A program made the translations under genes and the position numbers. The notes under the pieces were generated by a model. It was not told the DNA's origin, did not search any database, and was given only the letters and a program-made list of their open reading frames with translations. From Glandiceps talaboti (Eukaryota > Hemichordata > Enteropneusta > Spengelidae), in the NCBI RefSeq assembly GCF_964340395.1, contig NC_135560.1:13623598-13687597 (forward strand): 64,000 nt of DNA, given 5' to 3'. This document shows positions 38,247-52,673 of this stretch, piece by piece; the first letter of the stretch is position 1, and every line of letters begins with the position of its first letter.

Positions 38247-38684
38247 TAACACCAGATGTAAGCTAAATGCCGAATGCCTCCCGTAAGGGCAAAACCATAC
38301 AGTTTTGTCCCTACACACATTGTTGTAGTGCACAATTCTGAGCTATAGCTATCATATGTGATGTACACTTAATTGGAAAATTACTTATATGAAACAAAGT
38401 GAAATTTGAAGCTTGCATACATTTCTGAAAATCATTATTTATGCAAATGAGTCCTTAAAACTACAAGCTGTATTATCAAACTTGACATGACACCCTGCAT
38501 TTTATCATCAATGTGTGTACCAAATTATATTGAATTTGAAGTGTGTGTTCTTAAGATATAGCCTAATAACTGAAGACCATTAATTATGCAAATAGATTAT
38601 GTTTACCAAAACCTAATCAGTTCTGGCCATTACCCGAATGAACATATTCACCAAATTTTGTTTCGTTTTTGGGAAAATGATGGC

Positions 38685-38729
<45 letters not shown>

Positions 38730-38790
38730 GACACACAGACTTTTCATCCCTACATTATAAGCTTCCCTTACGGAAGGTAACAAATGGTGC
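38247..38790 (+). mobile_element. Inverted-repeat element, family A copy 2 (most complete)
   Basis: It begins CCAGATGTAAGCTAAATGC, then GCCTCCCGTAAGGG (38275-38288), and ends CCCTTACGGAAGGT (38766-38779): terminal or sub-terminal inverted repeats of about 14 bp. The interior has units built on TTATGCAAAT, CTTAAGATATAGCCTAAT and CATTAATTATGCAAAT, then a (GACA)n array (38684-38730). In reverse orientation the order matches 9770-10245. No transposase ORF. The 64-codon ORF at 38586-38780 is non-functional repeat sequence. Confidence 0.7.
38684..38730. repeat. (GACA)n microsatellite inside family A copy 2
   Basis: About eleven ACAG units near the element's 3' end, matching in position the TGTC/TG tract of copy 1. 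Confidence 0.95.
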
Positions 38791-41700
38791 GTTCATAGTA
38801 TTTAAAGTATCTTGGAGTCATTATCAATCAATTAAGCATAATTTTTTATATTTCATAATTCTGTGACTCTATGGTACCAACGGAGGGATTTGAAAAGATT
38901 GCATGTCATCAATACTAATGGTATAATGACAGCGTACTCTGTTATACTAATTACTATGATAACATGTCTGATATTTGCATAAGTATATGTTGCCTATTAA
39001 AGTACAGGATATTATTGAGACGTTAACTCATTATTTCTGTCTACAAACAATGGAGAATCGCTAAATTCAAAAAGCACGACAACTCAAAATGATTTATTTG
39101 TGATGGCTTGGTCAGCTCCCGCCTGGCTGATTCTGAATTTTCTTTAGACCTCGTACATACTAATGCACCTTGAGGTTTCAAACCATGCTATCTGTAACAA
39201 TTAGATGACATCTTACTGTTGTGTGTTCTTTCGCTTGGGATTCAATGAACTAGCATTCCTTTATAAAACATCTGAATTGCTCACGTAATTATTAAAATTT
39301 CTCACATGACCGTTACAACTTAATTGTAAGTTTACATTCACATGCACGGCTGGTGTAACAATTAACATTATATAAATTGTGCAATTGTAAAACTGCTGTA
39401 TACCATTGTGCACAATCAACCTGTGATGGAGCAGTGAGAACTTCTCATGTTTAATCTATGAATGCTATCGACGTGCCACTGAACAGTTTTATGATTTTGC
39501 GTATTATTATCTGTGAAATCTTTAAGGTAGAAAACGAGCTGGTCTTTGTTGGTTGGAATTATGAATTCCTGACACCGTGATAAGAGGCGACATTTATACA
39601 TGTAAGTCAACGTTATACTTCGACGCCTTGAAACAAGGCTGACGATATGGAAGGGATAGTATACCGAGCTTCAACAAATCTGTTTTCGCTATGATATGTA
39701 TGTACACGCATTGGTGAAGATTACTCAGGCTAATTACACTGGATACAGCAACACAGGAACAAAATTGAAATGGAAATTGAAGGGGCTTTCAGTCTATTTT
39801 TTTTTAAAAATACAGGAAATAATTACACAGAAGCCGCATGAATTACAAAAGATCAAAGAACATGCAATCAAAAAATCATTATGTAGCAACGAAACATTTG
39901 TAGTCATAACCGCCCTAACAGATGTGACATCATTTGCAGCGAGTTGGAGGCCAAGTCGAGAATAAACAAAAGTGCACAGACAGTTTAAGACAGTAGTTGA
40001 CTTCGGGTTGTACGTAAGCATACATTAAATACATATTTAGCCTGTGTATCCGCCCTTTGCATTGATACAGTGTAGATTTATGGAAAGATTTCAAGTCTTC
40101 ACGTTTTAATATCCCATACATAAATTGTTTTTACGATATCGCCGAAAATACACTATTTCCACACTATATGTTTTTATTCTCAAAGTTGGCACGTCGTCAC
40201 TTTTGGAGTTCCTTACAAATCTGTATAACTAAACCGTACTTCGTGCACCTGTCTCGCGCCAAGTGGGGTGAACATGGAAACAAAGGTATGCTTTGATATG
40301 ACACATCAATTCCCTGCTAACCAAACTATCAAGTATGTCGATAAAAGGATTGGCTTCTCTACTTACAGTGCTACAATTGAGACTCGATAACCTACATGAT
40401 ATTAGATATAAAAAGCAGGCAATGCAATTCATGTCACATCTGTGATGGTTTGAGAAGTGGCGAGTGCTATGTGCTGATTGTCTCAGGCCTGTTGAAAGGT
40501 TCACTTGTTAATGTAGTTGCAACCTTTTGTAGATGTAAAAACCGTTTGACAAGAAACAAGAGTCATTGAGAGCTTGAACTAAAATCAAATTACGATATAT
40601 ATATTGCTATATTCATAGAATGCGACGATAACGTTTTACCCATAAACGCTACTTACAGCACCATGTCTTATTCAATTTTACTGCATGCACAATCGATTAT
40701 AAATATTTGTACTGACCTACCGCTACGATTACAGTTGCACTACTGTGTACTCTTCGACGACGACGAAGTCAAATGAAAACGGTGAAATCGTAACAGTGAG
40801 TAATATTATTAAAAATCACCCCTCCCCTTTATGTACCTTGCAAATGTCGACGAAGGAAATCAGCCATCGATGAGAACTGGAATAAAGCAACAAGCCAATG
40901 TGTACAGCAGTAGCGTAGCGATAGATGTTGTTATGTATGCCTGTAGAAGTGTCAGCGTCACTCCGCACCATACCACCGAGTTGGTCTTTTTAAAGCAGCC
41001 AGTCGCAGGAAATTCTTGTGTTGGCGAAATACTAGTACATCACGCGTCATAAAACATTACGATCAGTATTCGAATCTAAAATTTGCCACGGATCGTTAAC
41101 CTTGCTGTTCTAAGACAACGCACTAAACCCGGCACGATTACCGCTGCCGTAAAGCTGTATGTCGTGCGACGACTCAGTCTTGCGCTCAATGCGTGTAATA
41201 AAACATTATAATGCCATGCATTGCAAGTATATGAATATTAACATAATGCAAAAGGCGACGTTGTCTCCAGAATAAGTATACAATGGGATCAAAAACGAGT
41301 GGTGATTACATTAAGCCAATAGACAATCGCTGTAAGATTGGGTAATTCACATTACCAGGACAATCCGAAAATGTGCTTAAATTCAATGCGAAATAGAAGG
41401 ATTTTCAGAGACCTTAAAATGCCATTAAACTAAACAGACAATATGGCTCGCGAACGGTAACTGTATACGAATGGTTCGTATCTTTTCATGGCAGATTGTC
41501 CATAATAGAAGCGTTTCAACTACGTAGCAATAAATATACAGTGGTTGGAACGACAATTTATAGCAGTTTGATGTAAAATTAGTTGAATAAACGAAGGCAA
41601 ATCTAATGAAGCAGGCTTATTTACCAACGCTATCACATGGGAATAATTTTCTTGTTTTACGTCGCAACTCGACATGATTTCCCTAGCCACTGACATCATG

Positions 41701-42244
41701 AAGGCATTCACCTCCGACAATCTGAAATCTCTACTCCCCCTTCCTCATCAAAACGAGGTATAAAACACCAAGGCGTGATATTAAGTATCATACTGTGTAC
41801 TGTTATGATTATTACGATGTTGTAGGTTAGAATAAAAGACCTATAAATCCTGCAAGGTCAACTTCGCTATCCAGTAGTACCCATGGGGGATAAGGTGGAC
41901 AGTTTGCGAGGAAGGATATAAGCTTTGATATGAACAGTCAGATACTGCTGTTGCTAAGTGATACTCATATCTTTGCTCGCTTGTTTTTAATCAGTGTGAA
42001 AATACAATGTCATCTTGAGATGTTTCTAGATATCGTCTATACAATAAAGTGCTGACTTTATAGCACACCTTGTAATTGACAGCTGTATAGAATTACTTAT
42101 GTAAACATAATCCGTCTTGATATGGAGAAGATAAATGGCTAGGTTTACTTAACTCAACTTGCCGGATACAACGACTTAGCCGATTGATTGTCCTTCAACA
42201 ATCTAGATATTCACATGTCAAGCATTTGAGTTTTGGGTTCTATT
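38791..42244. other. No convincing gene
   Basis: It includes a slightly GC-richer patch at 40740-41180 with a 73-codon plus-strand ORF (40831-41052) that is mixed in composition but unrecognised. A minus-strand ORF at 40229-40504 contains NPFID but no receptor-like context. The rest is AT-rich without features. Confidence 0.5.
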
Positions 42245-42752
42245 TCCTTCCTTCATTTCTTCCTTCCTTCCTTCCTTCATTCATTCATTCATATACTCAC
42301 TCACTCACTCACTCACTCACTCACTCACTCACTCACTCACTCACTCATGTTTATTCCTCCAGTTATTCATCCATTCAGATCCACCCATTTATCTATCAAT
42401 CCACCCACCCACCCATCCATCCATCCATCCATCCATCCATCCATTAATCCATCCATATATCCCGCCCACCACACACACATACATACATACATACATACAT
42501 ACATACACACACATACATACATACATACATACACACACATACATACATACATACATACACACATGCATACATACATACATACATACATACATACATACAT
42601 TACATACATTACATACATACATACACACACATACATACATAGTACGTACATACGTACGTACGTACATACATACATACATACATACATACATACATACATA
42701 CATACATACATACATACGCACGCACGCACACGCACACACACACACACACACA
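42245..42752. repeat. 508-bp compound microsatellite
   Basis: Successive blocks read CTTC/ATTC, ACTC (about 42297-42347), a short mixed spacer, CCAC/CCAT (42400-42444), a CACACA patch, long ACAT with ACAC interruptions (42476-42718), ACGT variants near 42650, then CGCA and CA. Both strands stay open for up to about 190 codons only because tetranucleotide repeats avoid stops; these frames are not genes. Confidence 0.97.
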
Positions 42753-43478
42753 ACTCCATCATATTCACCAATGTCGTTCTTTCTCTGGTTGACAGGGTAC
42801 AAAAGATTTGATCAATGTGTAACAGAATTAAAACGACACGATACAGCAGTGAATGTCCCTGCATATTGATTTTCCTGAATACCGGAAAAACTGATTCTTT
42901 ATTCGACAATTTTCTTGTCTGGTCGATAATCCTATCCATACATCTCTTTCAGAATTAATTTAAACATGCGTTGTCGATAAAATAATAATGAAATACAAGA
43001 ACATGTGTTATTGTTTGAGGGGTATAATCCGAATAGGGATTGTATCACATACATTAATGCAAAATTATAATCTACAACACACATTTACAATACGTGATGG
43101 CAACTGAATATTATTATAATAACATTTATGACTCATTATCCGATGAATATTTAATTAGAAGATAATTAACAATCACTGTAGGGACTGATGAAAAGTACAC
43201 ATTTTGTGAAGCCACCCTAAGGTTGGACAAAAGAGTATTACGTTATTCAAATACACATGATAATATAAAACTGTTCCCAGTTCATATATTATTGAGTGAA
43301 GCTTATATTCTGTGTGGTTTGACGTCACGGTTATGAAAGGTTGTAGCGCAAGCACGGACTTTGAGATATGATGTTTTTAATGCAACGTTGAACGTTAAGG
43401 CGTCCGACCAGATGAGTTATTTGGTTTGCAAGTCTCATACTGTGTTCAACAACATGTAAGCCAATCTAACAATCAATT

Positions 43479-43799
43479 ATGGCAACAATATTATTCACCT
43501 TCTTTCCATTTTCTACAACAACTCGGGATAGAACTAATCCGACCGTGAATTCCGGGCTCGCCCCAGGTTTGAATTGCGCTGAGTGCATCCCAGTGGATGG
43601 AAATCACAGTTGTGTATATCCATACCACAATGCATTTAAACGGAGACTAAAGACTAACCGTTTCAAACGGGAATTGTATTCCCGAACTTACAAACGCAAG
43701 GGACTATTTTTTCATTATATTGATATGTTGTCCCCCAATTCGCAAGCCTTCATCATCGCTAAAATGACAAATTGTTCAGTCATTGGGTCGCGACCCTAA
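43479..43799 (+). other. 106-codon ORF with possible LINE-tail similarity, doubtful
   Basis: The frame is hydrophilic in its second half, with FKRRLKTNRFKREL near residues 53-66. That resembles the basic FKxxLKTxLF segment near the C-terminus of LINE ORF2 proteins. The preceding LWN-type motif is missing, so this may be coincidence. No other domain is recognisable. Confidence 0.15.
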
Positions 43800-46700
43800 T
43801 TAAACAAGAAATAGGCAATCAAACGTCTGCTTGCAAAAAATCGTAGGTGGTATTTGACAAATGTAAACAAGCCAATAAACTGCGAACAACTAAAAACTAG
43901 CTACTGAAGATTAATGTTCCAGTCACGTCACTTGGCAATTTTAAAATTGATCCCAAAGCCAAATGGAGTGCAAATCTTCGGTAATCTATCTAATATTACT
44001 GTAAAGGCTAAAAGCCTTTTATACTAGCGTACATATGTCTACACTGAAGTGAACATTACGTGATTTTTATGTCTTGTCACCAACATGGATGACATCCGCT
44101 TAGGTTATGAAATTATACCCGGTGACTGTTGGTAGGTAAACTGGCAAGAGATGAAAGGTGATTTTAAAAGGGAGCTCTATGGGTGATGCGACAGCTGACC
44201 ATAATTTAGATGAATAAATAAAATGAATAGGTAGGATGTCACTGAATGTCAACGAAGTGCAGTGATATGATATCAGACTGCAAACAATAATTCGTCATCA
44301 AACATCTATTACTCATTAACCTTTAACTGAAAAATGTCAGTAGTATTACAAAGGTGACACGACATTACACAATGCGAAGAGTTCTATGCTTGTTTAAAGC
44401 TTTATGATTTAATGTCAACAGAGAAAATGGCAGCAGCTATTTTGTTAGACCTCCCTTGTATACTGGATACAGAGTGCGACTGATGTTCACTCGTTTCCGC
44501 ACCTTGCAACTTTTTAAAAATGCAACAAATGTGGCTATGCTTGAGGTGAAATAGTGTGTTTTGATAGGCTTTGTGGTTGAAGGCCTGACCGGTTCACATA
44601 TCATCAGAAACTTATATACTAGTGTATGTCATGGATTTCACGTAAAGTAAGAAGAATTAAAAAACCCATCACTGATTGATTGATTTAGAGGAAAATAATT
44701 CAAAAAACCATTAATTTGCATATATTTTAGATTATTTGGATTGATGCAAATGGATGTTGAAGGCTTCATCCTCAAGCCTCGCTATTCGCTCCGCAACCCA
44801 TACTCCTTAACATAGAAAACTGTTATTTAGGGAGAAAATTGTTACTTAGGGAGTGCTTGAAATCGGTGAAGTGAATCAGGTACCTGAAACACAAGAAAAC
44901 CTTTTCAATGGAATTATGCTCAGCCTTTGTGAGTCATCATACTTCAAACTTGATTACGGATTTGTATGAATAGTTACAAATGAAAGCACTGGGGGACCAC
45001 CACTCATTTGCACTCGTCGCTATCACCAGGTATTTGCCATATAGTTCGGTTTATAAGCTTTAGGTTGCCACGCCTACACATTCGAATAATCGTAACGAGA
45101 AGGGTCAAGTGTCCACTGACATGTGCCTAGTATCACATCCACAGCTAATTAGCAATGTATTGGTCAACCCACATACATAACTTGTAAATGTGTGTACGTA
45201 GTAAATGGAATGCGTGTTATGCTAGGATATTGGGTGTATATGATTACTTTCATCAGACACTGTCCACGTAATTCATGTCAACTTTGTGATGATTAAATAA
45301 AAGCTGTTATCCTTTCAACCTTTGTTATTTCAATGCTAACGTCTTCCGTTCACAATACTGAAATATTTTCCCAAAACATAGCATATTAAAAAAAATTCTA
45401 AGCTGTTGCCTGCATGCAGTGTTGAAATTCAGCTTGGAAAGAAACGTACCAAATAAACATGTGCACAACTTAATTTCAGTATGGGCAACATTTTGCTATG
45501 TATTCAACATCGTTAACAACTGCCACAAGAAATATTGCAATATATTTCAACAGCTGGAGACTTCATGTATTCTTTTCTGCTTATAAAGCATAATCTTTAA
45601 TCTGCTGATATTTTCATCCCGATAAACACTCCAGGTCTCCGTTAATTTCTCTCGCAAATACGATTTCCATGTGAGGAGAATTCTAATTTCGGATATTTGG
45701 ATCAGTATCCGTATTGTAGTACAACTCCGTATCAGCAAATAATTACGTTTTGGGTATTTTAACAGGCTATGTCATTTTATTAATTATCTCCAAGATTAGC
45801 CTAGCAAGATGAAACCTAACAAGATGAAACGGACAGTGTTATCTTCCATTTGCTCAATGCGACATTGTCGATAATTGAGCCTCTTAAATTATTTTGAATT
45901 GTTATCTGAATATATCAATATACATAGAACATTTTGTTTAATAATTTAAGTGTCCATTTTAGACCTAAAGCGATTACTTTACTTTGTTTTCAGGAATGTT
46001 CCATTTTTTATTTGCCCTTCCTCGATATTCCTGTCCGCCAGTGGGGTATATGTATATATTATCTTGTTGTCACGTGACAGACCCGATATATACACTGTAT
46101 ATTACAACTCCAGTGTATCCCCACCATACCACACCACATCATAACATTGTGTAGGCCACCGTGACCCATTATAAACGCAAATACTGATATCAGCCGCAGA
46201 TAGCATTCACCACTGTACATAAATGTTCAGTGGTTTTTTATTTCATCCTTATATATTTTGTATGTGGACAGCTTTTAGCTAAAGTTTACGGTTTGTGAAA
46301 TGTACAAAGTAGTTCTGTTACTTTAGGAGTTAAACTGTAAAAGGAGATTAAGTCCATCTTATGGCTTATTTACAATACATTGTTGCATGCTTTGTTGACT
46401 GTGGAAAATTTAATTTGGTTTAATAGACACGTTGCTTGTTAAGCTGTACGTCCTCCTTGTCACTTCTAGATGAACGTGATATTATAGATTCGCCTTAAAC
46501 CTATTATATCTTTGAGATGCATAAAGTTTTTTTTTTGTTTCCTGTCAAAACGTTCTTTCAGTGCTGTAGATGGTAATCAGAAGGTTTCTTACATGGAAAG
46601 AGAGTTGCCTTAATGCAGGTATCTGATAGCGTGACTTCCCTTTCACCTATTCTAAGTCGTCGCCATTATGTCCCCGCATTTTTATTGGGCTTTATTCTAT

Positions 46701-48592
46701 TATCACTACTAACTTTCATCAACGGCGGAGTGGCTAGGGAAATTGTCCTAATGCATGTATTATTGTCGCAACTTACGTTTCATCATGTGAAAAACTCCAC
46801 ATCCTTCGCCTAAACATATAACCTCCATTTAACATTACACTTGAGACAAAGTCTGCAATCTGCAAGGTCACTTGGTGCTTTCTTTTTATATTGATTCAAA
46901 GTCATTTGCTCGTGTACCTCCACAAACTCCTAAGGAGGGATTTTTTTGTTCGGTACAGAAGGTAATTTAGGTGGGAGATAAGCAGCAGTGTTTATCATGG
47001 CAGAATGAAGGAGAGGAATATGCGCGTAGACACGTATCAGCTTTAAACTCCTCAGATAAGAATGCAGACATAGAATATGAGGCGGTGTTTTATTACAGTA
47101 TATGAGAGGCTGGCTACTCTATCGGTGCCACCCAACAGATCTTAAGTTGATGATGACATTCTTCAAATATAGGTAGCTCTGAATATACAAGTCTGTGTAT
47201 AATAAGCAGTTGCGTAACGTTTCCTTATAATCTCTGCTAGTAAGGAATATAAATGACATCAGTTCGCAAACGAAATAGCATTCAAATACGTTTCATTGAC
47301 ATAGGCACCGTTAAGTTGTGTAGTATTCATAAAAAGTAAATTCCATACGGAGGAGCATGTAAAGCTTTGAAACGATTCTATAAATGTTAACAAAAACATC
47401 AGTAAACATTATTTCGTGTGTGCATTAGACAAAATTTAATGAGTCCCACTGGACTAGTGAAATTTACCAAGCGTACATAGATATGATGGCGATAGCTGAT
47501 ATTGTCATTTGATATTAGCGTGTGTGACAGCTGATGGCTTGTAATAAGACAGAAGATGTATGCATTTACCCTACGAAAGAATTAGCTTGATGATGATCAA
47601 CGAATTCACAAACTTTCCTGGCTAACCCCTGAGTTTCTGGTAAACAACGCACATAGTATTATCTTGGGAAACAAAAAACAGCTAGATCAGGTTGATTTTG
47701 CACTACACAATTATTTGATATTCCTTTTTGTCTCTTTATACTAGCAATTTAATTATCTCTAACTAGCTTTTGTGTTCTGTCTTGTGGCAAATTATTCAAA
47801 TATGTCTTATTTCTTTGTTCAACTAATGGATATTCGTTAATTCTTGATGATGTGGAAATGAATATATGTTACCCTACAGAACTTGCATTCAGCAATAATG
47901 AGTTTATCTGCATATGTTGTAAAAATAAGTGGATGCAATGCCCTTACGTTATCAAAAGCCTAACGGCCATCCTTTTCATTCAAGGTGATGTGATATTTTA
48001 TAGAGAAAACAAGGAATTTTCAATCAATGTTCTGTACCTGCTCGAAGAAGATTGTCATTACCCGTTTTACTAGAAATTAACTTCCACTTGTACAAAAGTG
48101 TGAATTTTACATGGTCGAAATTGTGATGTCGATGACATCAAAGCATTGCGTTTTAATACACTCCAGCATGGAATATTGGTAGTTATATTTGTACTTCACA
48201 TAATTAAAGTATGTAAATGTGATATGGCAAAGTTAGTAGGTATTATAAACGCAAATTAAATTTTGACATCCACCACGTCAAAGTATCGGTAATATACATA
48301 ATTCTATATTAGATATTTGTTAAGAATTGTTACCTACATCAATATTGACTTGTACATTATTCAGTGACCCGTCAGTAATACCTATATTCCACTGTGTTGA
48401 GCTCGATACAATCAAACGGACACTCTGCACATATCACTGCTTATTGGCGCCAACAATTCTCAGAGCTGAAGCAACGAAGCAAATAAACAAAAAGTCGTAT
48501 AAAAGTGCACATGGCTAATCTCCATTGCACTTGTACAGTACAGATGCAATAAACACACGCAGTCACACGTTTAGGTTTGCAGGATGGGCCAT
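43800..48592. other. No convincing gene
   Basis: AT-rich DNA. A small near-duplicate TGTTATTTAGGGAG/TGTTACTTAGGGAG lies at 44820-44855. ORFs of 60-73 codons (45547, 45950, 46613, 47852) lack domains. Confidence 0.5.
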
Positions 48593-48705
48593 AGACAGAC
48601 AGACAGATAGACAGACAGACAGATAGATAGACAGTCAGACAGACACACAGACAGACAGACGTACGTACATACATACATACATACATACATACATACATAC
48701 ATACA

Positions 48706-48736
<31 letters not shown>
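48593..48736. repeat. (GACA/GATA)n then (ACAT)n compound microsatellite
   Basis: About 68 bp of GACA with GATA and CACA variants pass through GTACGTAC into about 68 bp of ACAT. Confidence 0.97.
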
Positions 48737-48738
<2 letters not shown>

Positions 48739-51700
48739 GTTACTACTTATACAGCTTCAATACCGTTCACAGACTTCTTTGTCCACTCTGTCGCTTAGCT
48801 TAGTCCATTGCGTTTCTTAAGGACTCACCTGAACTGAAATTGCATATCAGAGCCGATAACTACATTAAAAAATGTCACCGAGGTTATCATACTATTATGG
48901 TAGTAGCTATTTTACAAATGTGACCATTAAGTATCTTATCTTTGTATTTTTTGTAATATATTATATTTCACCCACGTCTTACAGTTTTACGCCGTCTAGC
49001 GGTACAGCCTGGAAATTATGACTATTAATTACGTGTATGTTGTGATACACCACTGTGAGTAATCCATGTGGATGGAAATTTACACCTCATCAACAGGTGT
49101 TCGAAAGAGTAATCCTAATCTCAAGTTCTTCAAAACTACACCAAGTTAAAAGAGACATGCGCGGAGGCCATATTTCATGACTCACGAGCCATTAGGTGTA
49201 CAATAGGCGACAAATGGCATAAGATGTAAGGCTTAGCGAACAGTATATTATCACATAAAGTTGAGGTCTGAATGAAAACTTGCCGACGTCATAAACCTAT
49301 GCTACGATAACTACTCTGTCGTTAACCAGAATTCGCTATCCTAACAGCAGTATTGATCAATCAAACATTTGAAGTACGGTGCGAGAAGCTAGTATACATT
49401 GAACATTAAGTCAGACTTCTTACTTACGAGCGATAACTATAAAGATAAATGACGCAATGTTGTCTCTTTCTGAAGGCCTAATTGCAAGATATCACTCTTA
49501 ACCAAGTATAGTTTTACTTGGTATTTGCATCTTTATGTACCATCAATTTCTAGGAAGAACGGGACAATTGAAGAAAATGTTCACATCACTTAATGGAGAC
49601 AAACCTTTCAAATCATCAATCGCAGTCATGTTTTACTCTCCATCGTAAAATACTGAGAGAACAGCGTGACGTCAATGTGTTGCACTTGGTACAAATTGAT
49701 AGAGACAAGTAGATCGGGAAAGAATCTACTAACAAAAAGATAATAAAACACTGCATCTGAATAAATTTTATGTCAAAGATTGGTTTGTCCTGCTGTCAGA
49801 CTATTAAATGCTAGAAATACGACCGTCCATGACATTGGGGGCAACTATCTGGTTTACCTCTCTAGCATGATTGAAAATAGACCCATTATAACATATGCGT
49901 ACTAAGCCAAACATTTAAAGCCATATCTAGGAGTAATCACCGAGAAATAGATTGAGCTGAGAAAGCCAAAGCTCTTTGAGCACTCATTACTGGACATAGT
50001 TGTGAAGGTGTCGGCGATTTTTCTGTTTACGAAGATTTCGGGTTAAATAAGTGCAGGCTACAAATTATCCATTAAGTAATCTGAACGATGCGATTGCAAA
50101 GCTGCTTGCATTATGAAATAAAATAACTAATTTCTAATAAATGTTATGTTATAAAATTTAATATATTATGGACATGTTCTTAACAAATTTACCCGTCTCA
50201 TCCTTCCTTATCTATTGAGCATTTCCGTCTAATAGTATTCTTTTCGTTCCTTGTGAAAAACGCTGTTTATGCCCTAGAGGTACAGGATAGCCATATTTTC
50301 AAACTGATAAATATATTAAAAGTGAAACTGACGAAAACAAATCTTGCTGGCAGCATTTGTGTCACTGTTATAACATCAGAGTTGAAGGCATGTTGTTACA
50401 ACGGTCCCATATTATGCATAATATAACAATCAATCTAATGCTGAAGTAAGCGATATCCATCATACATAAGTCCCCGATGCCCACCTTTACCACAGTATGA
50501 AAGGATGCTAGTGACATGTATGCATATGGTGAATAAGTACCCTCAGATATAATGGCTCCTCGGAGCCCTAAGCACAGACGTAACTGATTTACCTTTCTTC
50601 CATTTTCGTTTGTCTATGCCCTATTCAATATATCGCGGGACAATACATCTACATAATTATCGTTTATCATGTTCATATAGAGTTTAGAGCACGTCAAGAA
50701 CAATATAAATAACACCATGATGTTCAAACTTTAAACTAAAACACACAAACAGTGGACACACAAGTCTAGTATGTACACAGACGCTACGTTTCGGTTTGTA
50801 TCTACGGTCTTAATAAACTTTGAGCCAGTCAATACGAATAAAAATCAAGACCATTATAAAATTAAAACAAAGTAATGGAATAGAAGATGGGAAACAGAAT
50901 CTAATTTTACCCGGAGCGATACGCTCAAATTACAACTACTTCGTTTGAATTTTAAATCCTAAAGGATCCCGACTGTATCGTATAATAGTGATAAATGTGG
51001 TACATTTATCATATTTGCATGATTCATTTAGTACTGGAAATTTATCAAGTACCGAAAAGTAAATATTTATGCGATATGTTTGAGTAATAGCTTTGCTAAA
51101 ATGTTGTTATATCAAACAGCTGTGTCCATTGGACTATATCTCGGAAATGATTATTTGTGAACTGACTGCTGCACGGAATCGTTATTTTACCCGACCATGT
51201 TCAATTAGAAAGTAATGCACTCTGATCGGAGTTTCAAAGTTCGCTCAGGGGGGCACTCTTCCTTTAAAATAGCTTCTTTGTTGAAGAGAAGCACGGTTCA
51301 CTTTTTTACTTTGACTTCCTTTATCGATTAATGAGTTTGTCCCATACTGAGAATAGCAACCGTTCGCAAAGGTTTAGAAAGGACTTTTCCAGTTGTTTGA
51401 AGGTCATATGCGCAAGAGAAAAGAGATATCAAAACAGCGGTAATAGTATTAACTCTATAAAATGACACACTCCCGCTTGAAAGTTCTCTCACATAAATCA
51501 TGCCGCAAACACAATTTGCGAACCCCCCTGGATGTTGTATGTCTTTCCTACTATCTCGTCATGAGTACTAGGGGAAAATAGTCGAATTGGGAAAAGTAAT
51601 GGTCTAAAACCATGGTAGGTATCTTCTTTGAAAGTAACACATTACTTTCTGTAAATTATTAATTAAAAACTAAATCTGGAATATTAATTTCATTTGCCAT

Positions 51701-52463
51701 GACGGAACATATGAGCGATTGGTATTAAAGGTTTAAATCGACACTCTTGGCAACTTTGCATCAAATCAGACGGATTTATAAGGTAATCCAACATCATTAT
51801 ATTCTTGTCGACTTACCAACGCTTTCATTTAAAGTTGCCATATGATGAGGATTGTGTATTTATTTTGGATTTTTAATGGATAATTCAATTTTTTCATGGC
51901 TTCCTACTTGAAAACTCGACGTTAAATAACACTGACCAAGTCTGTGTTTGTGTACTCAATAAATTACAAGCTAAAACACGTCCAAAAAGTTTATCGAACT
52001 AACAATAACAAACATTTTATACATATATCAATCTTGTGCTTACAAATACATATTTGTATTGTAAATAAATTTCACGCCATTGATAATGTCACTAGATATC
52101 ACTTGGAAACCTGATAGATTATTTTGGCGGTAGAGTTTTGAGGTAAATAGAGGAAAATAAATTGTACACAATGTTGAAACTCCAATCTCGAGGTGCATTC
52201 GTATATGTCTAAGCAACAGCTGAAACATGCGCAATAGTGTGGGAGTGTCAGCTGTGCCACAACTTTCTGAAATAGTGTGTCTTGAGTGGTCTAATATTGA
52301 AAATGATTGTTTTTATCATTAAACTTTGCTATGATGTACCTAAATTCAGAAACAACATCAGCTTCTGTCCATGGCTCTTTATGTAATTTTAGCACACAAA
52401 CCAATAGTGTTTATATAATTAAGGTATCATTAAGTTTTAATGCAAAGTAATAATATTGAGCTT
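48737..52463. other. No gene seen
   Basis: About 3.7 kb of AT-rich sequence without notable ORFs apart from one 64-codon minus-strand frame at 52040-52234. Confidence 0.55.
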
Positions 52464-52673
52464 GCATTCTCGCGAGCAGCGCCCATCTTATGGAACAGTA
52501 TACCACTTGAACTTCGTTGATCACCCTCTGTCGTTAAATTCAAGGAGGAGATATCAAGACGCATCGCCTTCTGTTTGCAAGAGCCTTCTAACTTTTACTA
52601 CGATCTACTCTTGTCCCTGTTCAACGCCATAGAACATCACAATTTGGATTTTGGCGCTATACAAATTCTTTGA
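52464..52673 (+). pseudogene. Non-LTR retrotransposon (LINE) reverse-transcriptase C-terminal fragment
   Basis: One frame reads AFSRAAPILWNSIPLELR, a stop, then SPSVVKFKEEISRRIAF and on to LDFGAIQIL and a final stop. The pattern F-S-x-A-A-P-x-LWN-S-x-P-x-x-(I/L)R, then a short gap and FK..(L/I).., is typical of the extreme C-terminus of ORF2 in CR1/L2/Jockey-like LINEs of marine invertebrates. The frame holds for 69 codons except for one TGA, which may be a decayed CGA (a CpG transition). Nothing upstream looks like the catalytic RT domain, so this is a 5'-truncated dead copy. The short AT-rich stretch after the stop may be its 3' tail. I cannot assign the clade exactly. Confidence 0.62.

Noticed and set aside
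40229-40504. Minus-strand ORF with NPFID, considered as a GPCR TM7 exon
   Set aside because: The surrounding residues include R and E where TM7 should be hydrophobic, and it lies upstream of the receptor's first exon, so it cannot be part of that gene.
42233-42939. ORFs of 137-192 codons on both strands
   Set aside because: They consist of tetranucleotide microsatellite translations (His-Thr-Tyr-Ile, Met-Tyr-Val-Cys) open in several frames at once.
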